Source: Pseudomonadota bacterium (lineage in GTDB: Bacteria > Desulfobacterota > Desulfobulbia > Desulfobulbales > Desulfurivibrionaceae). Taken from it: DNA of 64,000 nucleotides. The notes under the pieces are model-generated. The model was given only the letters and a program-made list of their open reading frames with translations. It was not told where the DNA came from and ran no database searches. The stretch lies in contig JAHJRQ010000015.1 in assembly GCA_018830485.1 (NCBI GenBank), forward strand, positions 558,001-622,000, in the 5' to 3' direction. Both the position numbers and the translations under genes were made by a program. Shown one piece after another: positions 1 to 7,239 of the stretch; position 1 is the first letter of the stretch; every line of letters starts with the position of its first letter.

Positions 1-70
1 GATTTTACGGAATAACGGGGAGATGAAGGGAGGGGTTATGGAAACCGTCCCCCATTTGGCCCATAAAACG

Positions 71-742
71 TTATCTGTCGTATCGAAAGAATGTGCGCGA
101 AGATGCTTGTGATTCAATATGTGTAATGAACGCCATCCACCGTTGCTGCCACAAGTCGACAAGTGTGCGAACATCAGTCAACGAATAGTTGCGCCCCACT
201 TCATCGGGAGTGAGTCGACCGTGGGCAATTCCGTTTCTTTCGGCTACAATTGCGTCTAAACGTGTCCACACCTCTTTCAGAATTGCTCCTGGGTCGCCCA
301 GCTCAAAAATTTCACAGAACAGGGCGACTTGAGAACACTTCATGAAGCTACCATCTGCAGGGAAAAGGTCGGTGTTGACCGTGCATGATCGGGAATCGAA
401 GATGCAGTCGAGTAATCGCGGACCAGAATCTTTCCATCTCCTGCCATCTGAAGAGTTTGCAATGGACTGGAAGTAGTTGTGTATCGCGAACAAGCGAAAG
501 CCTTTACGGAGGCGCCGGTTACCAACGCGAAGCCCCACCGCCATTTCAAGAAGTCCTCTGCACAGTGAAGTCAACAAATTTTCGTAAGATGCGAATAGCA
601 AGAGAATGGCAAGGCCCCTAGCCTCGCGGCTTATATCCATCTCTGAGGCCGGAGACATCGCTGGATGCGCAGCCTCCAGCACACGGCGAATGGAGTCAAG
701 CCGTCGTAGCAATTCGTCTCGATATGGTTGTCCGTCAAACAT
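71..742 (-). CDS. HEPN-domain protein (MAE_28990/MAE_18760-like), putative toxin/RNase partner
   Basis: The 223-residue protein is all-helical in appearance and carries R169-N-G-I-A-H174, which fits the Rx4-6H motif of HEPN ribonucleases. The helix with S-Y-E-N near residues 52-55 also resembles MAE_28990/MAE_18760-type HEPN proteins, which are often found beside DUF262 genes. No signal peptide or membrane segment is visible. Its start lies inside the 3' end of the upstream DUF262 gene (8-base overlap), so the two are very probably co-transcribed and translationally coupled. By family it would cut RNA when released or activated, but no target can be read from the sequence. Base composition is more AT-rich than the housekeeping genes downstream, consistent with transfer. 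The HEPN assignment is fairly firm; the defence role is inference. Confidence 0.72.
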   Translation of the reverse strand: MFDGQPYRDELLRRLDSIRRVLEAAHPAMSPASEMDISREARGLAILLLFASYENLLTSLCRGLLEMAVGLRVGNRRLRKGFRLFAIHNYFQSIANSSDGRRWKDSGPRLLDCIFDSRSCTVNTDLFPADGSFMKCSQVALFCEIFELGDPGAILKEVWTRLDAIVAERNGIAHGRLTPDEVGRNYSLTDVRTLVDLWQQRWMAFITHIESQASSRTFFRYDR

Positions 743-1811
743 CCTGCTGCACGCCCAAGAATCTATCTCGACAAAACTCTATTCTCCCCTTTACACGAAG
801 GCGGCTGTTTGTCGCGCCAGTGGTCAGGTGGCGCAGATCGGAAGAATGTAACCAAGAGACAGTATCAGGGAAAGCAAGGTCAGGGTTCTCCTGTATTGCA
901 AGTGCCGCGCCTACGGATACAGCCTCAAACAGATTGACAGGGGTCATCCCTTTTCGTGATTTGATCCCGGTTGGAAAGACTGCGGCAAGGTAGTTGAATG
1001 ACTTAACAAAAATCTCTCGCATGTCCGTAATGTTCGGATTTTTGGCTTTTGCTTGGGCGAAATCGTTAAGAAAAGTCTTCACCGAGTGTTCGAATGATTG
1101 ATATCGTTCCATAAAGGCGAAAAAGCGAAGCACATAATCCTCAGGTGTTCCATCCTTCCAATTGTTTTTTGGCAAGTGGACGACCGTCCTGAAGTTTGCG
1201 TGTGCCGCCAGTTCAGATAGGAGATCCATAAATGGTCCACGGAATACGCACTCCCGTACTTCCTGGTCTGTCAGTTTTAATCCACCGGTATTGAGCCGTT
1301 CAAACAGGTCGAAACGGACCTGCATGTCGCTTTTGTCGTTTAGTACTACCACTTTCACGGGACGATCTTCTAGGGCCGTCCGGATGTCGGCGGGTAGCTC
1401 TGCAAAAGGCATGTTGCACAGCGCTGGCAGTTTTTCGAGCCCAGTCAGCAGTAATGGCGGGTCAACGAGTTTAGCCGCATTTCGGGCGTCCGCATCGCCA
1501 GCGAAGTTTACCAGGGTCAATAGCCGCTGAAGACCATCTACGACCTCCCATTGTGTCTGCTGCCCTGGCGTCTGGTTGGTCGCCATGAACAGAGGAGGAA
1601 CAGGGATACCGAGCAAGAACGACTCAATGAGCCGAGATTGTCGGACTGCATCCCAACGAAACTGACGTTGGTAGATTGGTGCGATTTCGATTCGTGCACG
1701 CTCCACACGTCGAATCAGTTCATCGACAGTAACGTCATAGGTGTCGAAATCGACCTTACGACGCTGTTCCGCGAGTTGTTGCCGTTGTATTATCGGATCA
1801 TGCGAAGCCAC
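735..1811 (-). CDS. DUF262 (GmrS-N/ParB-like) domain protein
   Basis: This 358-residue protein has the two DUF262 hallmarks: YQRQFRW at residues 47-53 and VDGLQR at 91-96. DUF262 is the ParB/Srx-type nucleotide-binding fold found in GmrSD type IV restriction enzymes and other defence proteins. The protein ends without a recognisable HNH (DUF1524) nuclease domain, so by itself it looks like the sensor or NTP-hydrolysing half, and the HEPN protein encoded next would be the effector. Translation appears to start at a GTG with a GAGGGA ribosome site about seven bases upstream. An inverted repeat (TTGGGGAT at 1861-1868, ATCCCCAA at 1906-1913) lies about 50 bases upstream and may be regulatory. The family call is secure; the biological role is inferred. 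Confidence 0.8.
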   Translation of the reverse strand: MASHDPIIQRQQLAEQRRKVDFDTYDVTVDELIRRVERARIEIAPIYQRQFRWDAVRQSRLIESFLLGIPVPPLFMATNQTPGQQTQWEVVDGLQRLLTLVNFAGDADARNAAKLVDPPLLLTGLEKLPALCNMPFAELPADIRTALEDRPVKVVVLNDKSDMQVRFDLFERLNTGGLKLTDQEVRECVFRGPFMDLLSELAAHANFRTVVHLPKNNWKDGTPEDYVLRFFAFMERYQSFEHSVKTFLNDFAQAKAKNPNITDMREIFVKSFNYLAAVFPTGIKSRKGMTPVNLFEAVSVGAALAIQENPDLAFPDTVSWLHSSDLRHLTTGATNSRLRVKGRIEFCRDRFLGVQQDV

Positions 1812-1860
1812 GGTGTATTCCCTCGATTAGTTAACCCGGTCCGTTCGAAAATAGAAAATT

Positions 1861-1929
1861 TTGGGGATAGCAATCTAATTTTTCTCGAAAACCGAAAATG
1901 TGGTCATCCCCAAACACTTTTGCAAGTGT
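1861..1929. promoter_or_regulatory. Inverted repeat and small hairpin upstream of the DUF262-HEPN operon
   Basis: TTGGGGAT (1861-1868) and ATCCCCAA (1906-1913) are perfect 8-base inverted copies separated by 37 AT-rich bases. A second perfect hairpin follows (ACACTT 1914-1919, loop TTGC, AAGTGT 1924-1929). The element sits between the GTG start of the DUF262 gene and the 3' end of the yehS-like gene. It could be an operator for the minus-strand pair, or the small hairpin could end transcription of a neighbour. No clear -35/-10 pair was identified. Confidence 0.35.
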
Positions 1930-1992
1930 CCCATGCGCCTAACAGCTTGTCAATGCAGAAAAAATACGGGGTGTCGTTATCAGTCCACAGCT

Positions 1993-2454
1993 TCATTCGC
2001 TACGGTATGTAAGCCCCACCCCTTTGAGAAAGCCCCTCAAAATCTGATCCTTGCACTCGCGGTAGTGCGGGTGGTCCGGCCTGCGGAAAAAGGCGCTGAG
2101 TTCGTGTTTGCTCAGGCGCATATCCGCCAGGGCCAGAATCGCCAGCATGTCTTCGTCTCGCAGGTTCAGGGCGATTTTCAGTTTTCGCAGGATGATGTTG
2201 TTGGTTAAGCGCTGTTCCGGCTGGGATTGCGGACCTTCCTTTTTGCCGCGTTTCTCGTTGATCACGCCGTTGAGGAAAATGGCCAACTGGGTGTCGCTGC
2301 ATGGCAGGTATCCGGGCTCATCCTCTTTTTTCAGCCAGCCGCTGATCTGCTCCCCGGTTGCCCGGTGCTCGGCTAGGGCGAAGATGGCGAGCATTTTTGC
2401 CTCGTTCCAGGCGAAGGCATGGCGGAGACTGCGCAGGATATCGTTGTTGTTCAT
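1993..2454 (-). CDS. yehS: DUF1456 family protein (YehS-like)
   Basis: From the ATG at 2454 the protein is 153 residues and consists of two DUF1456 repeats. The first begins NNNDILRSLRHAF and contains 'GWLKKEDEPGY' and 'FLNGVINEKRGK'. The second begins NNIILRKLKIALNL and contains 'FFRRPDHPHYREC' and 'ILRGFLKGV'. This matches E. coli YehS in order and length (about 156 residues). The frame stays open upstream to 2844, but the sequence there is low-complexity repeat DNA, and 2454 has an AAGG ribosome site and the family's conserved N-terminus. The function of the family is not established. Confidence 0.88.
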   Translation of the reverse strand: MNNNDILRSLRHAFAWNEAKMLAIFALAEHRATGEQISGWLKKEDEPGYLPCSDTQLAIFLNGVINEKRGKKEGPQSQPEQRLTNNIILRKLKIALNLRDEDMLAILALADMRLSKHELSAFFRRPDHPHYRECKDQILRGFLKGVGLTYRSE

Positions 2455-2572
2455 CGGGCTGCCTTGGGCTGAATTGCAGAGGGTGGTGGTCGTTTCTTTC
2501 TTATAGCCCATGGTTGTGGGGAATGGGCAAGATTTTTTGTCACGATTCGGCCTGGCCCGGCCTGCGGTTTTT

Positions 2573-2697
2573 TCTTCCCCTCCCTCGCCGTTGTCACTGC
2601 TGACGGGAGGGGATTGAGGGGTGGGTGAAGCTGCTATGAAGTAGGCCCTTGCAACGTCCCCCACCCCCTCACCCCCTCCCGCAAGGGGAGGGGGAAC
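2573..2697. repeat. GC-rich palindromic intergenic repeat (family C) with adjoining hairpin
   Basis: The 357-base gap between the yehS start and the hydrolase/adenylyltransferase gene holds no gene. It contains a CCCTCC...GGGAGGGG palindrome with an internal 'GTCACTGCTGAC' (about 2576-2612), a degenerate copy of which occurs at 14987-15024. It also holds a strong hairpin with arms CCCCCTCCC (2672-2680) and GGGGAGGGGG (2685-2694) and loop GCAA. This looks like a dispersed REP/MITE-like element rather than regulation of either gene. Confidence 0.55.
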
Positions 2698-2811
2698 AGG
2701 AGAACAGAGCTGACGAACTGGGATTTTTGGTAAGTGCGCGGAGGAGTTAGACAGGCCGTCCCCGGCCAACCGTGTATTGACAAAAATCACGGAGCGGGTC
2801 ATTCTAACCCC

Positions 2812-4089
2812 ATGAAAAATATCACCGACACCACCTCCTACCATGCCGGTTTTTTACAGTTTGACGTACGCTTGGCCGATCCTGCGGCGAATCTCGCCTC
2901 GGTGCGGGCGGGCTTGGCCCGTTTGGCCCCCAGCGGGCCGGGGATCATCGTTTTGCCCGAGCTGTGGAGCTGCGGCTTTGCCTACGAGCGGCTCCAGCAT
3001 TTCGCCCTGCAGACCGTGGAGATGCTGGACGAGATGCAGCGGCTGGCCGTCCAGTACGGTATTCATTTGGCCGGCTCTCTGCCCGAGGAAATCCTCACCG
3101 AGGTGGGCTCCACCATCTATAACACCCTGTACATCGTCGGTCCCAACGGGGTTTGCGGGTCGATCCGCAAGCAGCACCTCTTTGCCCCAATGGACGAGGA
3201 TCGTCATTTCATCCCTGGGGACAATCCCCAGCCCGTGGCAACCGGGCTTGGGATGGTGGCAGGGCTGGTCTGCTACGATCTTCGCTTCCCCGAGCTGGCC
3301 AAAACCCAGGCCGGAAAAGGCGCGGGGCTGCTGGCGGTAAGCGCCCAGTGGCCAGAGGCCCGGCGGGAGCAGTGGCGGACCCTGGCCGCGGCGCGGGCCA
3401 TCGAGAACCAGATCTGTGTCGTGGCCTGTAACCGTTGCGGGATTACGGGAAAAACCGAGTTCGGCGGCCATTCCCTGGTTGTCGGCCCGGACGGGACGAT
3501 TCTCGCCGAGGCTGGATCGGAACCGGGTGAGGCGTGGGTCGAAATCGACCCGGCCTGGATGCGGGAGCTGCGGCAGCGCTTCAACACCGTGGGGCCTGCG
3601 AAGTACCGCTTTGCCGATGAGGACAAGATTGTCGAGCTTGAGGACCTGGCCGAACTGACCGCCCGCTACCGGGCGGTAGGCCGCAAGGTGGTGTTCACCA
3701 ACGGCTGTTTCGATATCCTGCACCAGGGGCATGTCACCTATCTGGAGCAGGCCCGGAGGGAAGGCGATTGCCTGGTGGTGGGGGTCAACAGCGACGCCTC
3801 GGTGCGGGCTTTGGGCAAGGGGGATGACAGGCCGGTGAACCACCAGCAGAGCCGGGCCAGGATTTTGGCCGCCTTGGGCTGCGTGGACCATGTGGTGATC
3901 TTTGGCGAGGAAACGCCGCACAGGCTGATCACCACCCTGATGCCCGAGGTGCTGGTCAAGGGCGGCGACTGGCCGGTGGAAAAGATTGTCGGCGCCACGG
4001 AAGTGCTGGCTGCGGGCGGCCGGGTGCTTTCCATTCCGTTGGTGGAAAACTACTCCACCACCTCGTTGCTTAAGAAAATCCGCTCCTAA
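2812..4089 (+). CDS. Fused carbon-nitrogen hydrolase / heptose 1-phosphate adenylyltransferase (RfaE2-like)
   Basis: From ATG 2812 the protein is 425 residues. Residues 10-265 form a nitrilase-superfamily amidase with the Glu-Lys-Cys triad visible as E50 (VLPELW), K120 (SIRKQHLF) and C154 (LVCYDLRFPE). Residues 290-425 form an RfaE domain II type nucleotidyltransferase with TNGCFD (296-301), HQGH (304-307), VGVNSD and the ending 'VENYSTTSLLKKI'. The C-terminal domain would make ADP-heptose from heptose 1-phosphate and ATP for LPS inner core; the hydrolase resembles omega-amidase-type enzymes. The kinase half (HldA/RfaE1) is not in the window. No strong ribosome site precedes 2812 and the frame is open to 2734, so the start is somewhat uncertain. 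The domain assignments are secure. Confidence 0.88.
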   Translation: MKNITDTTSYHAGFLQFDVRLADPAANLASVRAGLARLAPSGPGIIVLPELWSCGFAYERLQHFALQTVEMLDEMQRLAVQYGIHLAGSLPEEILTEVGSTIYNTLYIVGPNGVCGSIRKQHLFAPMDEDRHFIPGDNPQPVATGLGMVAGLVCYDLRFPELAKTQAGKGAGLLAVSAQWPEARREQWRTLAAARAIENQICVVACNRCGITGKTEFGGHSLVVGPDGTILAEAGSEPGEAWVEIDPAWMRELRQRFNTVGPAKYRFADEDKIVELEDLAELTARYRAVGRKVVFTNGCFDILHQGHVTYLEQARREGDCLVVGVNSDASVRALGKGDDRPVNHQQSRARILAALGCVDHVVIFGEETPHRLITTLMPEVLVKGGDWPVEKIVGATEVLAAGGRVLSIPLVENYSTTSLLKKIRS

Positions 4090-4112
4090 CAAATCAGCCT
4101 TTGGCTCGGACA

Positions 4113-4192
4113 GGTGCTTCGACAGGCTCAGCACGAGCGGATTTTTTTCCGCGATTAAGAACAACCGTTCGCCCTGAGCCCTGTCGAAGGGC
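4113..4192. repeat. Dispersed palindromic repeat, family A, copy 1
   Basis: Two arms, GTGCTTCGACAGGCTCAG and its near-complement ending CTGTCGAAGGGC, flank a T-run and a short spacer. The element lies directly between two convergent genes. Related copies or arms are at 17714-17816, 27846-27880, 28801-28833 and 62011-62090. The T-rich centre means that transcripts from either side could form a terminator-like hairpin. Confidence 0.75.
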
Positions 4193-4207
4193 CGTTGTTA
4201 GCAATCC

Positions 4208-4708
4208 CTACCCCTGCGAACAGAACAGCATCCCAAGCCCTTCCGGCAGCTCTTCCGGCCTCACCCCGATCTCCCTGGCAAAACCGTCCAATTCCTCCCT
4301 GGTGCAGTTGAGGCAGGAGCGCCGCAGCCCGGCCCGGACCTCGTCTGTCTCCTGTTGCAGGAAGCAGCGCAGGGCCTCGGCAATCTCCTGGCGCACATCC
4401 TCAACGGTCATGGTCTGACGGGCACAGAATTTTCCCAGCCGTTCCCAATTGAAGATGCACCGTTTCACCCCCCGGTAGATGCGGGCGTCCCGATTTTTCG
4501 GGTCGAGATCCCGGAGCATGATCTCCCGATAACGGGCCACCACCTGTTGGCGCAGGAGATCCAGCACCTGCTGGCCCAGGGTGAGTTGCGGTCCCTCCGG
4601 GTCTTCACAGAGATAGTAGAGGGAGGAGTGGAAGGCGATTTCCGGGATCTCCCCGGAGTGGCGGACAATGAGCAGCTCTTCCGCCAGCCAACTGTCAGTT
4701 TCGGTCAT
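4208..4708 (-). CDS. Conserved-looking hypothetical protein
   Basis: I do not recognise this family. From ATG 4708, which has GGAAGG about nine bases upstream, the product is 166 residues; an in-frame start at 4756 would add 16 residues. It is soluble and mostly helical, with four cysteines (for example in 'RCIFNW', 'KFCARQ', 'SCLNC'). The CxxC of 'SCLNCTREELDGFAREIGV' suggests possible metal binding, but no complete known motif is visible. It is convergent with the hydrolase fusion and divergent from the FlgO-type cluster. Codon use resembles its neighbours. Confidence 0.6.
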   Translation of the reverse strand: MTETDSWLAEELLIVRHSGEIPEIAFHSSLYYLCEDPEGPQLTLGQQVLDLLRQQVVARYREIMLRDLDPKNRDARIYRGVKRCIFNWERLGKFCARQTMTVEDVRQEIAEALRCFLQQETDEVRAGLRRSCLNCTREELDGFAREIGVRPEELPEGLGMLFCSQG

Positions 4709-4896
4709 GGCCTCGGCCCTTCCGCGAAAGGCGGAAAAAAATCCACCCCGGAGCACGGTGTTGTTTTTCGCAAGATATAGCTGTCATTATCGACACGCAT
4801 ACCACATGTTGTTGCCGGAGCGCTTCATTGGATCGGGCGGGGGGCTTCGGACATCCGCAAGACGCCTATCCTCTCAATTTGCATAGCATTTTTTGT

Positions 4897-4924
4897 TAAA
4901 GACAATGCGCCGGCCAACCGATGA
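4897..4924 (+). promoter_or_regulatory. Possible FliA (sigma-28)-type promoter
   Basis: TAAA at 4897-4900 is followed after 16 bases by ACCGATGA at 4917-4924. The sigma-28 consensus is TAAA-N15-GCCGATAA, so this matches all of the -35 core and six of eight -10 positions, with spacing one base long. It lies about 95 bases before the start codon of a FlgO-type gene, a context in which a flagellar-class promoter makes sense. This is a by-eye call. Confidence 0.35.
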
Positions 4925-4990
4925 TTAAGGACAAACGGGAAACTCTTCGCCGCCAAAGCCGTCGCACGGCGCGGAGGCGGCTTACCGGCG
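4909..4990 (+). promoter_or_regulatory. Structured 5' leader, possibly GEMM-like
   Basis: CGCCGG near 4909-4915 can pair with CCGGCG at 4985-4990. Inside, GCCGCC (4949-4954) pairs with GGCGGC (4976-4981) and encloses a hairpin GCCGT/ACGGC (4958-4970). Landmarks AAAC, GAAA, GCCAAAGCC and GCGGCTTACCG occur in the order seen in GEMM-I c-di-GMP aptamers, but the hairpin carrying the GNRA loop is nearly absent. If the sigma-28-like promoter is used, the outer 5' arm would not be transcribed. Confidence 0.25.
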
Positions 4991-5017
4991 TCACATAATA
5001 AAGGAGAACGGCGACAT

Positions 5018-5719
5018 ATGCAATTCCCAAGGAAATCATGCCCTGGCCGGCCTATCCCTTCTTTTTTTCCGGCGATGACACTCCTGGCCCTGCTGGTTTT
5101 TCCGGCCCCGGCCGCAGCCTTCTGGCCCTTCAGCCAGGAAAAGTCCGGCACGCCCAAGGCAGAGGCCGTTGCTCCGGCCGTACCTCCGGTGCTGACGGTG
5201 AGCGAGGCAGCCGCCCTGCGCACGGAGATACAGGGTTTGGCCAAGGAGCTGTTCCGCAATCTGGCCAATGGCGACCCGGAAAACGGCGGTCTTGATCAGG
5301 GCCTGCTGGTCTGCACCTTTGTCGAGCTGAAAAAATTGACCCGCACCTCATCTTTTGGGCGGTATGTGGCGGAGCAGTTGATGAGCGAGATGCAGCAGCG
5401 CCACTACGAGGTGGTGGAGATCCGGAAAAGCCAGGCGATCATGGTGCAGGAAAAGCGCGGCGAGTTCGGCCTTTCCCGCAATCCCGCCGAAATCGGCCAG
5501 AGCGCGGCCGCCGGGGCCATGCTCACCGGCACCTATACCCCGAGCAAGGACAGCATCGTCATCAACGCCAGGATCATCGACAACCGGAGCGCCAAGCTCC
5601 TCTCCTCGGCAACGGCTATTATCCCGAGAAATCAACTGGCCGAGGAGCTGCTGGCGGACACCGCTTCCGTGCGAATGGAAAAACCGGAGCCGCTGTACCT
5701 GAAAAAACTGGAATTGTGA
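5018..5719 (+). CDS. FlgO-domain exported protein
   Basis: The 233-residue product has an N-terminal export signal (hydrophobic stretch about residues 18-34, ending PAAAFWPF). A FlgO-type domain follows: 'LLVCTFVELKKL', 'FGRYVAEQLMSEM', then 'GEFGLSRNPAEIGQ' and 'AGAMLTGTYTPSKDSIVINARI'. FlgO proteins in Vibrio are outer-membrane proteins linked to the flagellar H-ring region, but no flagellar structural genes are adjacent here, so an envelope role outside the flagellum is equally possible. The ATG is preceded by AAGGAG. It is the first of three related exported proteins. The domain call is fairly firm; the function is inferred. Confidence 0.75.
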   Translation: MQFPRKSCPGRPIPSFFPAMTLLALLVFPAPAAAFWPFSQEKSGTPKAEAVAPAVPPVLTVSEAAALRTEIQGLAKELFRNLANGDPENGGLDQGLLVCTFVELKKLTRTSSFGRYVAEQLMSEMQQRHYEVVEIRKSQAIMVQEKRGEFGLSRNPAEIGQSAAAGAMLTGTYTPSKDSIVINARIIDNRSAKLLSSATAIIPRNQLAEELLADTASVRMEKPEPLYLKKLEL

Positions 5720-5867
5720 CGGACAGGATAAAGAATTGCAGCAGCGAAGCAATGCCCTTTGAAATCGCGGCTTTCCGCAATTTCAACAAGTGTGATACGA
5801 TAGCCGCAGGGATGCACGGAAACATGGCTTTTAGGGAAAGAGCGCATACACGGTCAGGGAGGACAGG

Positions 5868-6650
5868 ATGAAAAAAGGAAGAAGAAAGGCGATACTCTGT
5901 TGCCTGGGGCTGGTGTTGTTCGCCGGCGCGGGATGTGTAACCGTCCAGCAGGATGCCAAGCCGGAAGGCAAGTCGGAAATCAAGGTGGCGGAGCAGGCCG
6001 GAGGGCCGGCAACGGTGGTGACGCCGGGCAAGGCCGCAGCCAATACGCCCAAGGAGAAGGGGAGCGGAACCTCTTCGGCGGAGATCCGCAGGGTGCCGAC
6101 CAGGTATAACGTGTATCAGTATATGCCCGAGAGCGCAAAAAACAGGGATTCGGAACTTCTCCTGGCAGACATGTCCAGGGAAGTGGCCGGGAAGGTCTAT
6201 TATGAGCTGCAAGGGGAAGCGGAAGGGCAGAGCCTTGCCGGCAGGATCGCTGTGGTCAATGCCGTGCCCCTTTCCGATCTCAAGCGGGATACCGAGTTTG
6301 GCCGGGTCATGGGCGAATACCTGCTCACCGATCTGGCGGACCGCGGCCTCAATGTAACGGAGCTGCGCATGGGCAAGGATATCACCATCCTTCCCCAGAC
6401 CGGAGAATTCATCCTCTCCCGGAACATCGGCGAGCTGGCGAACAAAATGCCGGAACTCGAATATGTGGTGGTGACCACCTTTGCCAATACCCGCAAGACC
6501 CTTGTCGTCCAAGGCCGCCTGGTCCGTCTTGCCGATGGGTCGGTGAAGACCTCCTGGCGCTACTCGATGCCCCTTAGCCGGGACCTGCTCGGCCTGTTCC
6601 AGCAGCCCGAAGCGCCCTATAAAATCGCCGTAAAGGGCATTGGCCGGTAA
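5868..6650 (+). CDS. FlgO-like domain lipoprotein
   Basis: The 260-residue product begins with a lipoprotein signal (MKKGRRKAI..., lipobox LFAGAGC with lipidated Cys23). After a low-complexity linker (about 24-85) comes a FlgO-like domain: 'IAVVNAVPLSDLKRDTEFGRVMGEYLLTDL', cited here as a region at about 129-158, then 'GLNVTELRMGKDI' and 'GEFILSRNIGELA'. The shared pattern with the preceding protein is FGR-x3-E-x-L followed by GEF-x-LSRN, suggesting duplication. A 148-base gap separates it from the first gene. Only 14 bases separate it from the third gene, with AGGAG between, so those two are clearly one operon. Confidence 0.72.
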   Translation: MKKGRRKAILCCLGLVLFAGAGCVTVQQDAKPEGKSEIKVAEQAGGPATVVTPGKAAANTPKEKGSGTSSAEIRRVPTRYNVYQYMPESAKNRDSELLLADMSREVAGKVYYELQGEAEGQSLAGRIAVVNAVPLSDLKRDTEFGRVMGEYLLTDLADRGLNVTELRMGKDITILPQTGEFILSRNIGELANKMPELEYVVVTTFANTRKTLVVQGRLVRLADGSVKTSWRYSMPLSRDLLGLFQQPEAPYKIAVKGIGR

Positions 6651-6664
6651 GAGGAGCCGCGCGC

Positions 6665-7207
6665 ATGAAGATATCCGGAACCGTGAAAAAAATAGTCTTC
6701 CCGATGCAGGTCATGCTGCTGGTGCTGCTCTGCGGTTTTTGGGCAAGCGGGGCCTTGGCCACGGAAAAAGAGGGGGACGGCAAGGGCGCGGCCACCGAAG
6801 GCATGCTCAGCCAGAGAAATTACGCATCGCTGCCCAATCTGATCGCCATGGTGGGCAGCGATGCCATGGAGCATCTGCACGGTTTTTTTGCAGCCGAGCC
6901 GGTGACCATCGAGCCCTTTATCGTGCTCAGTGAATTTTCAACCCGGCAGCGGGTGTCCCTGCTCGGCGCCACCCTGGCCGAGCAAATGGCCGCGGTGATC
7001 GGCAACGAGTCCCTGGCCGTGTGGCGTTCGCCGTCGGCAGGCGAGCATGAGCAGCGGGTCTCCGGGATTCTGCAGGAAGTGGACGGGTATCTGCGGATTC
7101 ATATCACCGCGGCCAATACACGGGGCGACCGGCGTTCCTATGTGGTCAATGTCGAGATGTCGGAACCCGTTTATCGGGCGCTTCATAGCTATGTTTACAT
7201 GCAGTAA
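6665..7207 (+). CDS. Exported protein, degenerate FlgO-like
   Basis: The 180-residue product has a signal peptide (hydrophobic residues about 11-30, ending ASGALA). The mature part contains 'IEPFIVLSEFSTRQRVSLLG' followed by 'ATLAEQMAAVIG', which lines up with the corresponding stretch of the two preceding FlgO-type proteins. The GEF-x-LSRN segment is missing. There is no lipobox cysteine, so it is probably periplasmic or outer-membrane associated. It sits between the lipoprotein gene and the FliM-motif membrane protein gene with short gaps, so it is probably part of the same transcript. Homology to FlgO is an inference from pattern and position. Confidence 0.6.
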   Translation: MKISGTVKKIVFPMQVMLLVLLCGFWASGALATEKEGDGKGAATEGMLSQRNYASLPNLIAMVGSDAMEHLHGFFAAEPVTIEPFIVLSEFSTRQRVSLLGATLAEQMAAVIGNESLAVWRSPSAGEHEQRVSGILQEVDGYLRIHITAANTRGDRRSYVVNVEMSEPVYRALHSYVYMQ

Positions 7208-7239
7208 GCGCTTTCGTGAGCTGCTGACCGGGGTGAGGT

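Larger units (their letters stand above)
4709..5017. other. Intergenic region between divergent genes
   Basis: These 309 bases contain no convincing ORF. The right half holds a possible sigma-28-type promoter (4897-4924) and a GC-rich structured segment (4909-4990), both upstream of the first FlgO-type gene. The left half presumably holds the promoter of the minus-strand hypothetical gene, but I could not pick one. Confidence 0.5.

Noticed and set aside
2455-2844. N-terminal extension of the yehS-like gene
   Set aside because: It runs through a palindromic repeat, is Pro/Gly-rich, and the family begins at the ATG at 2454 with a ribosome site.
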